From assembly GCF_004116725.1 (NCBI RefSeq), contig NZ_PDKG01000010.1, positions 1-64,000 of the forward strand: 64,000 nucleotides of DNA. The letters are read 5' to 3'. This DNA is from Arcobacter sp. CECT 8986 (GTDB lineage: Bacteria; Campylobacterota; Campylobacteria; Campylobacterales; Arcobacteraceae). The notes below the pieces were generated by a model. That model saw only the letters and a program-made list of their open reading frames with translations. It was not told the origin of the DNA and ran no database searches. The position numbers were made by a program, and so were the translations under genes. Positions within the stretch are counted from its first letter, which is position 1, and each line of letters starts with the position of its first letter. Shown here one piece after another: positions 37,222 through 45,263 of the stretch.

Positions 37222-37671
37222 TTGAAAAAAATACTTTTACTTATCTGCTTAGTTTTTTTTGCTAATGCAAAAGAGTTTCATATTGGAGATAATATAGGAA
37301 GTTTCTCTTTACTTGACCAATTTGATACAAAACATACTATAAACAAAGATGTAAAAACAATTCTTGTTTCATTTGAAAAACAAACAAGTAAAGATATAAA
37401 TGAGTTTTTAAACTCAAAAAGCCCTACTTTTTTAAAAGAGCATAATGCTGTTTTTATAGCCAATATTTCAGGTATGCCATCAATTATTACAAAACTTTTT
37501 GCACTACCTAAAATGAGAGATTACAAACATAAAATTTTATTAATTTATGACGAAGCAGATACAAGATTTAAAAGTGCTGAAGAAAAATCAACTCTATATA
37601 GGTTAGAAGATGGTGTAATAAAACAAATTGAGTTTATTACGAAAGATGATTTAGAAAAAGTTTTTAAATGA
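37222..37671 (+). CDS. Thioredoxin-like periplasmic protein without cysteines
   Basis: 149 residues, TTG start preceded by AAAGGA. Signal peptide (about 1-16, ending ANA). The remainder resembles a redoxin fold: IGDNIGSFSLLDQFDTKHTI, then KTILVSFEK at the position of the usual CXXC strand. The mature protein has no cysteine at all, so it cannot act as a thiol reductant. A structural or binding role in the operon is more likely. Confidence 0.6.
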   Translation: MKKILLLICLVFFANAKEFHIGDNIGSFSLLDQFDTKHTINKDVKTILVSFEKQTSKDINEFLNSKSPTFLKEHNAVFIANISGMPSIITKLFALPKMRDYKHKILLIYDEADTRFKSAEEKSTLYRLEDGVIKQIEFITKDDLEKVFK

Positions 37672-38387
37672 AACTTCCAAATATATCAACTTTGAATATA
37701 AATATAAAAAATGAAGATTTGCACAATATGCAAATTCTTCATTTAAGTGATTTGCATATAAATACAAAAACTTCAAATAAAGATATTGAACTTCTAGTAA
37801 ATAACTGCAATAATACAAAATATGATATTTTGGTAATTACAGGTGATATAATTGATTGCAAGGTAAAAAAAATAGAAGAAAAGTTAAAAATATTAAATAA
37901 ATTAAAAAAAGTTTATTATATTAGTGGCAATCATGACTTATTTTATGGAATAAAAGATTTAGAAAAGATATTAGATAATTTTAATTTTATAGATAATAAA
38001 ACTCTATTTATAAAATACAATAATAAGAATATTGCATTAGCAGGACTTAGTGATAGATTTTCTAAATTTTTTAAAATAAAAAGAGAAGAGATAAAAGTTT
38101 TTAAATTTTTAAATGAAAATAAAAACTCAATTTTATTAGCTCATCAACCAAAAGATTACAACTTTGCAGTAAATACAAACACAAATCTTTTCTTATGTGG
38201 TCATACACATGGAGGCCAGATATTTCCTTTTCACTACCTTGTAAGATTAGTACAACCTTTTTTAGCAGGACTTTTTTATAGAAAAAATAGTGCAATTTAT
38301 GTAAATAAAGGCTTAGGAACTTGGGGTATTGATTTTAGATTTAAAGCAAATAGTGAGATAACTTTACTCAAATTATTATACAAATAA
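37668..38387 (+). CDS. Metallophosphoesterase
   Basis: 239 residues. Phosphoesterase motifs: LSDLHINT (about 28), TGDIID (about 64), SGNHDL (about 89), LLAHQPKD and CGHTHGGQ (about 184). It shares long stretches with the membrane-anchored enzyme at 28127 (for example AHQPK, GHTHGGQI, IYVNKG) but lacks the anchor and Tat-like region. It overlaps the previous gene by ATGA and is the last gene of the run from 32497. Confidence 0.8.
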   Translation: MKLPNISTLNINIKNEDLHNMQILHLSDLHINTKTSNKDIELLVNNCNNTKYDILVITGDIIDCKVKKIEEKLKILNKLKKVYYISGNHDLFYGIKDLEKILDNFNFIDNKTLFIKYNNKNIALAGLSDRFSKFFKIKREEIKVFKFLNENKNSILLAHQPKDYNFAVNTNTNLFLCGHTHGGQIFPFHYLVRLVQPFLAGLFYRKNSAIYVNKGLGTWGIDFRFKANSEITLLKLLYK

Positions 38388-38390
38388 CTA

Positions 38391-38425
38391 TTCATTTAAT
38401 ATTCATATTTTTTTTGTATTATAAT
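38391..38425 (+). promoter_or_regulatory. Promoter and phased repeats of the two-component system
   Basis: TTCATT (38391-38396) and TTCATA (38402-38407) are 11 bp apart and lie over the -35 position of a consensus -10 TATAAT (38420-38425). This is the arrangement of promoters activated by OmpR/PhoB-type regulators and suggests autoregulation. Confidence 0.45.
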
Positions 38426-38451
38426 AAATAATTAAAAATATTGAGGCCAAT

Positions 38452-39120
38452 ATGAAAATTTTAGTAATAGAAGATGATGAAAAGATTGTAAACTTCCTAA
38501 AAAAGGGTTTGGAAGAAGAAGCATATGTGGTTGATTATTCATTTAATGGTGATGAAGGTATATACTTAGCAACTGTAAATGAGTATGACTTAATACTTCT
38601 TGATATAATGATACCTGTAAAAGATGGTATTGAAGTATGTAAAACTCTTAGAAACTCAAATATAAATACTCCTATTATTATGTTAACTGCAAAAGATTCA
38701 ATTGAGGATAAAATAAAAGGTTTAGATATTGGAGCTAATGATTATTTAGCAAAACCTTTCTCATTTAGTGAACTATTAGCTAGAATTAGAGTTCAATTAA
38801 GAACAAGCTACTCAAATCAAACTATACTTAAAATTGATGATTTAGAACTAAATATTCTAACAAAATCTGCAAAAAGAGGCGAAGATAATATAAACTTAAC
38901 AGCAAAAGAGTTTGCTCTTTTAGAATACTTGATAAAAAATAAAGATAAAGTATTATCTGAAAGTGTTATTAGTTCAGCTTTAAGTAATATGGATGATACA
39001 AATATTAGTAATATAGTAAATGTTTATATCTATAGATTAAGAAATAAAATAGATAAACCATATGAAAAAAAATTAATTAAAACTATGAGAGGATTGGGAT
39101 TTAAAATAAGTGATGAATAA
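38452..39120 (+). CDS. OmpR-family response regulator
   Basis: 222 residues. Receiver domain with acidic pocket EDD (7-9), phosphoacceptor Asp 51 (LLDIMIP) and MLTAKDS Lys. The C-terminal winged helix (about 125-222) contains LTAKEFALLEYL and SNIVNVYIYRLRNKID. It overlaps the kinase gene. Direct TTCATA repeats at its own promoter, at the 32497 operon and at eptA make these candidate targets. Confidence 0.9.
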   Translation: MKILVIEDDEKIVNFLKKGLEEEAYVVDYSFNGDEGIYLATVNEYDLILLDIMIPVKDGIEVCKTLRNSNINTPIIMLTAKDSIEDKIKGLDIGANDYLAKPFSFSELLARIRVQLRTSYSNQTILKIDDLELNILTKSAKRGEDNINLTAKEFALLEYLIKNKDKVLSESVISSALSNMDDTNISNIVNVYIYRLRNKIDKPYEKKLIKTMRGLGFKISDE

Positions 39121-40483
39121 TTTATCTATCAAAAAAAAGCTATTAATTTATAATATTTTAATTCAGACAATAATACTTTTATTATTCTCTTTTTCATTAT
39201 ATAAAACACTTGAATCTTCTTCAAAAGATAAACTTGAGTCAACTTTAAAAGTTATTGTTCTTGATGTTGTTGATGATATTGTAGAACATAAAGATAGACT
39301 TGCAAAAAGAGTATTTAATGAAGAAAAAGAGTATAAGTTTAAACCCTTATACATTAGACTTTTAAAAGTTGATGATACATATGAAGTAGTTAATTCTACT
39401 ACTTTTCCAGACGACATAACAGAAGATATAAAACAGTTAAATAGTATACATAAAAATAGTATTTCATTTAATTATCAAAAAGATTACATAATTAGTCAAA
39501 TGAAACTATTTTTAAATAATCAAAATTATGTGGTTGAAGTTGCTACAAATTTTGATGCAATAAACTCTACTTTAGATAATATTTTATATATACTATTTTT
39601 TATCGTTCCAATAATTTTAATCATTTCAATTATTGCGGGTTATTTTCTAATTCATAAATCTTTTGCTCCAGTTGAAAATATGCTAGGCAATTTAAAAAAT
39701 ATAAATGCTAGTGATTTATCAAAAAGATTAAAAGCAAATAATATGAATGATGAAATTGATTTATTAGCAAATGAGATAAATAATTTACTACAAAGACTAC
39801 AACTATCTTTTGAAAAAATATCTCAATTTAGTAGTGATGCTTCCCATGAATTAAAAACCCCACTTACAATTATTCGTGGAGAAATTGAAATAGCATTAAG
39901 AAAAGATAGATCAATTCAAGAGTACAAAGATAGCTTTGAAAACTGCTTAGATGAGATATTAGTTATCCAACAAACAATTGATGATTTACTATTTTTAGCA
40001 AAAGAAGAGTATGAAGTTTTAGAAAAAACTAAAGAGGATGTTTATCTAGATGAAGTTACAAATGAAGCTTATAAAGAGATGCTATCTTTTGCAAAATTGA
40101 GACAAATAAAACTTCAATGTAAAATAGATGAAGCAATTCAAATAAAAGGTCACCACAAACTACTTAAAATTGCCATAAAAAACATCATTAAAAATGCTAT
40201 TACATTTAGCTTTAAAAATGAAGAAGTTTGTATCAAAAATTATAGTGATGATAAGTACTTTATTATTAGTGTTAAAGATAAAGGAATTGGTATTTCAAAA
40301 AAAGACCAAGATAAGATATTTGAAAAGTTCTTTAGAACAGACAAAAGCCGAAATAAAGAGTCTGGTGGAACAGGTTTAGGAATGTCAATTGTGAAAAAAA
40401 TAGTTAAAATTCATAATGGAGAAATTGAGTTAAAAAGCCAAGAAAACAAAGGAACTTGTGTATACTTTAAATTCTTAAAATGA
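39113..40483 (+). CDS. Sensor histidine kinase
   Basis: 456 residues from the ATG at 39113 (a GTG three bases earlier is possible). Helix 1 (about 12-28), periplasmic sensor (about 30-155), helix 2 (about 157-180), HAMP, H-box FSSDASHELKTPLT (phospho-His about 248), N-box KNIIKNAITFS, G1 KDKGIGI and G2 GGTGLGMSIV. Partner of the preceding regulator. The signal is unknown; the adjacent eptA-dgkA genes suggest envelope stress or cationic peptides. Confidence 0.9.
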   Translation: MNNLSIKKKLLIYNILIQTIILLLFSFSLYKTLESSSKDKLESTLKVIVLDVVDDIVEHKDRLAKRVFNEEKEYKFKPLYIRLLKVDDTYEVVNSTTFPDDITEDIKQLNSIHKNSISFNYQKDYIISQMKLFLNNQNYVVEVATNFDAINSTLDNILYILFFIVPIILIISIIAGYFLIHKSFAPVENMLGNLKNINASDLSKRLKANNMNDEIDLLANEINNLLQRLQLSFEKISQFSSDASHELKTPLTIIRGEIEIALRKDRSIQEYKDSFENCLDEILVIQQTIDDLLFLAKEEYEVLEKTKEDVYLDEVTNEAYKEMLSFAKLRQIKLQCKIDEAIQIKGHHKLLKIAIKNIIKNAITFSFKNEEVCIKNYSDDKYFIISVKDKGIGISKKDQDKIFEKFFRTDKSRNKESGGTGLGMSIVKKIVKIHNGEIELKSQENKGTCVYFKFLK

Positions 40484-40484
40484 A

Positions 40485-40513
40485 TATGAATTTTTGTTCA
40501 TAAATTGTTAAAC
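40485..40513 (+). promoter_or_regulatory. TATGAA-N6-TTCATA site before eptA
   Basis: TATGAA (40485-40490), TTTTTG, TTCATA (40497-40502), followed 11 bp later by a weaker TTAAAC. The same 18-bp site, with one base different in the spacer, precedes the 32497 operon. Confidence 0.4.
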
Positions 40514-40564
40514 ATTTATTAATGGTTACCTTATATAATTTCTTTATCAAAATAAAGGAATTAT

Positions 40565-42175
40565 ATGAAAAAAATCTCCCAATATAGACTTATTACTTAT
40601 GTCTCTTTGCTTTTTGCAACTTTTTACAATTTTTCGTTTTTTAAAAACTTCTTTTTAGCTTATAGCTTTCATGGAATAAATATTGTTTATTTTTTTAGTG
40701 TTTTCTTTACACTTTTCTTATTTATCTCTTTTGTGTTATCACTATTAAGCTCTAGATATTATGTAAAACCATTTTTAATTATTTTATTAATTGTTTCATC
40801 ATTTACAGCTTATTTTATGGACACTTATAATATTGTTATTGATAGAGAAATGATTAGAAATGTTTTAGAAACAAACTTTAATGAAAGTCTTGATTTATTT
40901 AGTTTTCAATTAGTTTTATACGTAATATTTTTAGGAATACTTCCAAGTTTTTTTGTTTATAAAACAAATATTGATTATGGGACATTTAAAAAAGAGAGTT
41001 TTAGAAAAATTAAAACATTAATTTTACTTTTACTTATTATTATTGTTACTTTATTTAGTACAAGTAAATTTTATACATCATTTTTTAGAGAACACAAAAC
41101 TTTAAAATATTATGCAAATCCAACTTACTGGATGTTTGCAATAGTAAATTATACTAAAAAAACATATTTTACAGGAAAACTTGTTGTTAAAAAAACAGGA
41201 GATGATGCACTAATTGATGAGCCACCAACACAAAGAAAAGAGTTAATTATGATGGTTGTAGGAGAAGCTACAAGAGCAGATAGATTCTCTTTAAATGGTT
41301 ATGAAAGAGAGACAAATCCTTTATTGAAAAAAGAAGATGTATATAATTTTTCAAATATGTCATCATGTGGAACATCAACAGCATACTCTGTACCTTGTAT
41401 GTTTTCAAAGTTTACAAGAAAGACTTATGACCATAAAAAAGGTATCACAAATGAAAACTTACTTGATGTTTTAAAACATACAAAAGATGTAAATATTTTA
41501 TGGAGAGATAATAACTCTGATTCAAAAGGTGTTGCTCTAAGAGTTAAATATGAAGATTATAAATCTGATAAATTAAACACAATTTGTGAAAATGGCGAGT
41601 GTAGAGATGAAGGTATGCTAGTTGGATTAGATGATTTCATCAAAAATAGTGGGAATAATGATGTATTTATTATATTACACCAAATGGGAAATCATGGACC
41701 TGCTTATTATAAAAGATATCCAAAAAGATTTGAAAAATTCAAACCTGTTTGTAAAACTAACCAACTAGAAAAATGTACAAAAGAAGAGATTACAAATGCA
41801 TATGATAATGCAATTTTACATACAGATTATTTCTTATCACAAGTAATAAATTTTCTAAAACCTTACTCAAATAAATATGATACTGCAATGTTTTATATGA
41901 GTGACCATGGAGAAAGTTTAGGTGAAAATGGAATGTATTTACATGGAATGCCTTATTTTATGGCTCCAAAAGAGCAAACACATGTAGCATCACTTATGTG
42001 GTTTGGTGATGGTATGAAAAAACAACTTGATTTAAATAAATTAAATAGTATAAAAAATAATAATTTATCTCAAGATAATCTATTTCATACAATTCTTGGT
42101 TTATTTGAAGTACAAACAGATGAATATGATAAAAAACTAGATATCTTATCAACAGTTAGAAAAGAGGAAAAATGA
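40565..42175 (+). CDS. eptA: Phosphoethanolamine transferase, EptA type
   Basis: 536 residues. Five N-terminal membrane helices (to about residue 170), then the periplasmic alkaline-phosphatase-like domain: VVGEATRADRFSLNGYERETNP (metal Glu), SSCGTSTAYSVPCMF (catalytic Thr), HQMGNHGPAYYKRYP and SDHGESLGENGMYLHG. It adds phosphoethanolamine from phosphatidylethanolamine to lipid A or other envelope targets, which lowers negative charge. AAAGGA precedes the ATG. It overlaps dgkA, which recycles its diacylglycerol product. Confidence 0.92.
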   Translation: MKKISQYRLITYVSLLFATFYNFSFFKNFFLAYSFHGINIVYFFSVFFTLFLFISFVLSLLSSRYYVKPFLIILLIVSSFTAYFMDTYNIVIDREMIRNVLETNFNESLDLFSFQLVLYVIFLGILPSFFVYKTNIDYGTFKKESFRKIKTLILLLLIIIVTLFSTSKFYTSFFREHKTLKYYANPTYWMFAIVNYTKKTYFTGKLVVKKTGDDALIDEPPTQRKELIMMVVGEATRADRFSLNGYERETNPLLKKEDVYNFSNMSSCGTSTAYSVPCMFSKFTRKTYDHKKGITNENLLDVLKHTKDVNILWRDNNSDSKGVALRVKYEDYKSDKLNTICENGECRDEGMLVGLDDFIKNSGNNDVFIILHQMGNHGPAYYKRYPKRFEKFKPVCKTNQLEKCTKEEITNAYDNAILHTDYFLSQVINFLKPYSNKYDTAMFYMSDHGESLGENGMYLHGMPYFMAPKEQTHVASLMWFGDGMKKQLDLNKLNSIKNNNLSQDNLFHTILGLFEVQTDEYDKKLDILSTVRKEEK

Positions 42176-42525
42176 GAAATCAACCAAAATATAATTTTAT
42201 AAAAAATACATCATATGCACTTGAGGGATTAAAAGATTTAATAAAAAGTGAAAGTTCATTTAAAATTGAACTTCTCTTTGCCATTATTCTTTTGCCAGTT
42301 ATATATTTTGTTGATGAATCACTAACAAATAAACTTCTTTTATTTATCACTTTTAGTGGTGTTTTATTAGCAGAAATAATAAATAGTGCAATAGAAAGAA
42401 CTGTTGATTTAGTGACTTTAGATTTTCATCATATGGCAAAAAGAGCTAAAGATGCAGGAAGTGCTATTGTTTTTTTAAGCATCTTTATTTGTACTATTAC
42501 TTGGTTATCTATTCTTTTAGATTAG
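42172..42525 (+). CDS. dgkA: Diacylglycerol kinase
   Basis: 117 residues, three membrane helices. The family motifs are present: ALEGLKDLIKSESSFKIEL at the start and LLAEIINSAIERTVDLV (catalytic Glu/Asn, about 66-82), followed by KRAKDAGSAIVFL. It phosphorylates diacylglycerol to phosphatidic acid. The ATGA overlap with eptA matches the need to recycle diacylglycerol released by phosphoethanolamine transfer. Confidence 0.92.
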   Translation: MRNQPKYNFIKNTSYALEGLKDLIKSESSFKIELLFAIILLPVIYFVDESLTNKLLLFITFSGVLLAEIINSAIERTVDLVTLDFHHMAKRAKDAGSAIVFLSIFICTITWLSILLD

Positions 42526-42527
42526 GT

Positions 42528-43496
42528 TTATTTTCCAAATTTTACTAAAAGAATTAATCCAAAAATAGTTAAAAATATTCCAATAAAACTTAAAGTAGTT
42601 GGCATAGGAGCACTTAAAAATATAATTTCTGCTACCAAGGCAAAGAACACCTCTCCTGATTGAGTTGCGTCAACTACTACAAGTTTAGAAGAACTATTTG
42701 CAATACTTCTTGCATATAAAAAAAGTGAAGTTGCTATAACTCCTGAAAGTAAAGAGACCATTGCTACACTAATTAACTGTCCATTTGAAGGCATTGGTGG
42801 AAGTGTAATAAAATATAAAATCACCCAAAATGGAAAAGAACCTAAAGTTATCAAAAATACCTTAACAAATGAGTTATTTAAAATATCATTTGAATAACCA
42901 TTCTGTTTTCTTCTTATTTTTTCTTCCCACATAAGTTGATTACCCAAAGGATAAGAAAAAGCTGCAATTAGTACAGGAATAAAGCCTAAAAGTAAAAAAT
43001 TTAAGTTTGTAAAACTAAAGTGTGCTAAATTAACAATTGTAACACCTATAAAAACTATAATAGTAAATACCCAAGTCATTTTTGATACTCTTTTTTTAAA
43101 AAAAACAAGAACAATAAGTGAAGCTATAATAGTTAATTGCCAAGTAGTTGCTACAATCCATCCAGGTGCAAAATCAGATGCATAACATAACATTGAATAA
43201 AAAAATCCAAAACCAAAAGTACCACAAATAGTATAAAACCAAAACTTTGATATATAATCTTTAATTACTATTTTAAAATAGTTAAATCCTTTAAAGAATA
43301 TAAGTCCTATTGACAAAAAAATAATCGTATAAAAAAATCTTAAAGAAGCAGTCCAATACCAATGTCCACCCTCTAAAGATATTGCTCTATTTATAACAAA
43401 GGTTGCACTAAAGAATAGTGCTGATAAAAGACCTATTAACAGAAGATATGATGAGTTATTTTCATAATTTTTTAGTAATATTTTAATTTTGTTCAA
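42528..43496 (-). CDS. DMT/EamA-type transporter
   Basis: 322 residues, about ten helices in two repeated halves. The opening LLSALFFSATFVINRA and the later DATQSGEVFFALVAEIIFL and SFIGIFLTIFGLILL fit the drug/metabolite superfamily. The long loop MWEEKIRRKQNGYSND separates the halves. The substrate cannot be predicted. It is convergent with dgkA, 2 bp apart; a weak hairpin with a 24-nt loop (42511-42554) spans the junction. Confidence 0.75.
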   Translation of the reverse strand: MNKIKILLKNYENNSSYLLLIGLLSALFFSATFVINRAISLEGGHWYWTASLRFFYTIIFLSIGLIFFKGFNYFKIVIKDYISKFWFYTICGTFGFGFFYSMLCYASDFAPGWIVATTWQLTIIASLIVLVFFKKRVSKMTWVFTIIVFIGVTIVNLAHFSFTNLNFLLLGFIPVLIAAFSYPLGNQLMWEEKIRRKQNGYSNDILNNSFVKVFLITLGSFPFWVILYFITLPPMPSNGQLISVAMVSLLSGVIATSLFLYARSIANSSSKLVVVDATQSGEVFFALVAEIIFLSAPMPTTLSFIGIFLTIFGLILLVKFGK

Positions 43497-43676
43497 GTAT
43501 TTTATCCTATATAAAAATTATACCTATTTAATGTATTTTTTTATATTTAATTAGTTTAATTTTTAAACAATTTTAAACTCATTAATCTAAAAAAGTAAAA
43601 AAAAATTTACCTTTTTAATACATTTTAATATTATTATTGATAATATTTCAGCAAGATTTGTGGTACAAATTGACAT

Positions 43677-43731
43677 CTTGAATTTTTCTTTCAAGTTCTG
43701 TCATAATTATTCTAAATATTGATTTTAGAAT
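43677..43731 (+). promoter_or_regulatory. Dyads in the yedE upstream region
   Basis: CTTGAA (43677-43682) and TTCAAG (43690-43695) form a dyad in a possible promoter (TTGAAT 43678-43683, 18 bp, CATAAT 43702-43707). ATTCTAAA (43709-43716) and TTTAGAAT (43724-43731) form an 8-bp hairpin in the likely mRNA leader. The rest of the 262-bp gap is AT-rich with nothing recognised. Confidence 0.35.
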
Positions 43732-43758
43732 TTCTTATTTTAGCTCTTAGGAGTATTT

Positions 43759-44955
43759 ATGAATTTTTGGAAAAATTTCAAAAAAGATTTTTTAGTTAAC
43801 TTTTGGTCACCTATTCCTGCAGTAATTGCACTTGGTGTTTTATCTGCTTATTATTTTGGGATAACAGGAACATACTGGGCTGTAACAGGTGAGTTTACTA
43901 GATGGGGAGGTCATGTTTTACAGGCTTTTGGTGTAGATTTATCAACATGGGGATATTATCAAATAATGCATATGGATGGCAACTCATTTACAAGAGTTGA
44001 TGGAGTTATGATTATTGGTATGTTTGCTGGTTGTATAGCTGCTGCATTTTGGGGAAATAATATTAAACTAAGAATGCCATCAAGTAAAATTAGAGTATTT
44101 CAAGCACTTATAGGTGGAATAATTGCAGGTTTTGGTGCTAGACTTGGTATGGGTTGTAACCTTGCTAGTTTCTTTACTGGAATTCCGCAATTTTCTGTTC
44201 ATGCATGGATTTTTACAATAGCAATGATTATTGGTGTATATTTTGGTGCAAAATTTACACTTTTACCTATGTTTAGATCAAAAATGAAAATGAAAAAAGT
44301 ATCTTGCGTAAAACCTTTAGAAAAAGATGAAACAAAAGTTAATAATGTATTTAAATTAGGAAGTATTGTTTTTATTGCAATTATTATTTGGGCATTATAT
44401 TTAATATTTTTTCAAAATAGTACGAAACTTGGTATGGCAATGCTTTTTGGTAGTGCATTTGGGTTAATTATTGCAAAAGCTCAAATTTGTTTTACATCAG
44501 CTTTTAGAGATTTATTTATAACAGGAAGAAGCCAAATGGCTAAAGCAATTGTAATTGGTATGATTGTTGCAACAATTGGTGTATTTTCATATATTATGAT
44601 GGGACAACCTCCTAAAATTATGTGGGCAGGTCCAAATACAATTATTGGTGGTTTACTATTTGGATTTGGTATTGTTCTTGCAGGTGGTTGCGAATGTGGT
44701 TGGATGTATAGAGCAGTTGAAGGTCAAGTCCATTTTTGGATAGTAGGTGTTGGAAATGTTATTGGTTCAACTCTTTTAGCTTTTGTATGGGATGATATTT
44801 CTGTAAGTTTAGCAACAAGCTGGCCAAAAATAAATTTACTAGAATCATTTGGAAATTATGGTGGTTTATTTTTTAATTATGGATTACTATTTTTACTATT
44901 TGTATTAATTTTAATTTTAGAAAAAAGATATTTAAATAAATCAAAAAATAGATAA
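43759..44955 (+). CDS. yedE: YeeE/YedE family sulfur- or selenium-compound transporter
   Basis: 398 residues with about ten helices. The two repeated YeeE signatures are GFGARLGMGCNLASFF (about 128-143) and FGIVLAGGCECGWMYRAVEG (about 307-326), each with the conserved Cys used for thiosulfate relay in characterised members. It is followed 11 bp later by a TusA-like gene, the YedE-YedF pairing linked to selenium or sulfur trafficking. Whether the cargo is thiosulfate or a selenium compound cannot be decided. Confidence 0.8.
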   Translation: MNFWKNFKKDFLVNFWSPIPAVIALGVLSAYYFGITGTYWAVTGEFTRWGGHVLQAFGVDLSTWGYYQIMHMDGNSFTRVDGVMIIGMFAGCIAAAFWGNNIKLRMPSSKIRVFQALIGGIIAGFGARLGMGCNLASFFTGIPQFSVHAWIFTIAMIIGVYFGAKFTLLPMFRSKMKMKKVSCVKPLEKDETKVNNVFKLGSIVFIAIIIWALYLIFFQNSTKLGMAMLFGSAFGLIIAKAQICFTSAFRDLFITGRSQMAKAIVIGMIVATIGVFSYIMMGQPPKIMWAGPNTIIGGLLFGFGIVLAGGCECGWMYRAVEGQVHFWIVGVGNVIGSTLLAFVWDDISVSLATSWPKINLLESFGNYGGLFFNYGLLFLLFVLILILEKRYLNKSKNR

Positions 44956-44965
44956 AGGAAATAAG

Positions 44966-45205
44966 ATGAAAATTGAAGATATTATCCCAGATTTTAGACT
45001 TGATATGCAAGGTGAACCTTGTCCTTATCCAGCATTTAATGCACTTGAAGCGATGAAAGATTTGCAAAAAGGACAAATTCTTGAAGTTATAAGTGATTGT
45101 CCACAAAGTATTAATAATATTCCAGCAGATGCAAAAGCACATGGATATGAAGTACTAAATGTTGATAGCAGTGGTCCAACAATCAGATATATAATAAAAA
45201 AATAA
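44966..45205 (+). CDS. TusA/YedF family sulfur carrier
   Basis: 79 residues. The signature LDMQGEPCPYPAFNALEAM has the catalytic Cys 19 in a CPxP motif, and ends with GPTIRYIIKK. Small TusA-like proteins carry persulfide. The upstream transporter may feed sulfur or selenium to it. Confidence 0.88.
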   Translation: MKIEDIIPDFRLDMQGEPCPYPAFNALEAMKDLQKGQILEVISDCPQSINNIPADAKAHGYEVLNVDSSGPTIRYIIKK

Positions 45206-45263
45206 TCTTTTACATTTATATTTTTGTATTGTATAATATTTCTCATTTTTTTAAGGATTATAT

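Noticed and set aside
43670-43707. TTGACA at 43670-43675 as the yedE -35 box
   Set aside because: The only reasonable -10 (CATAAT at 43702) would be 26 bp away, too far; the overlapping TTGAAT at 43678 fits better.
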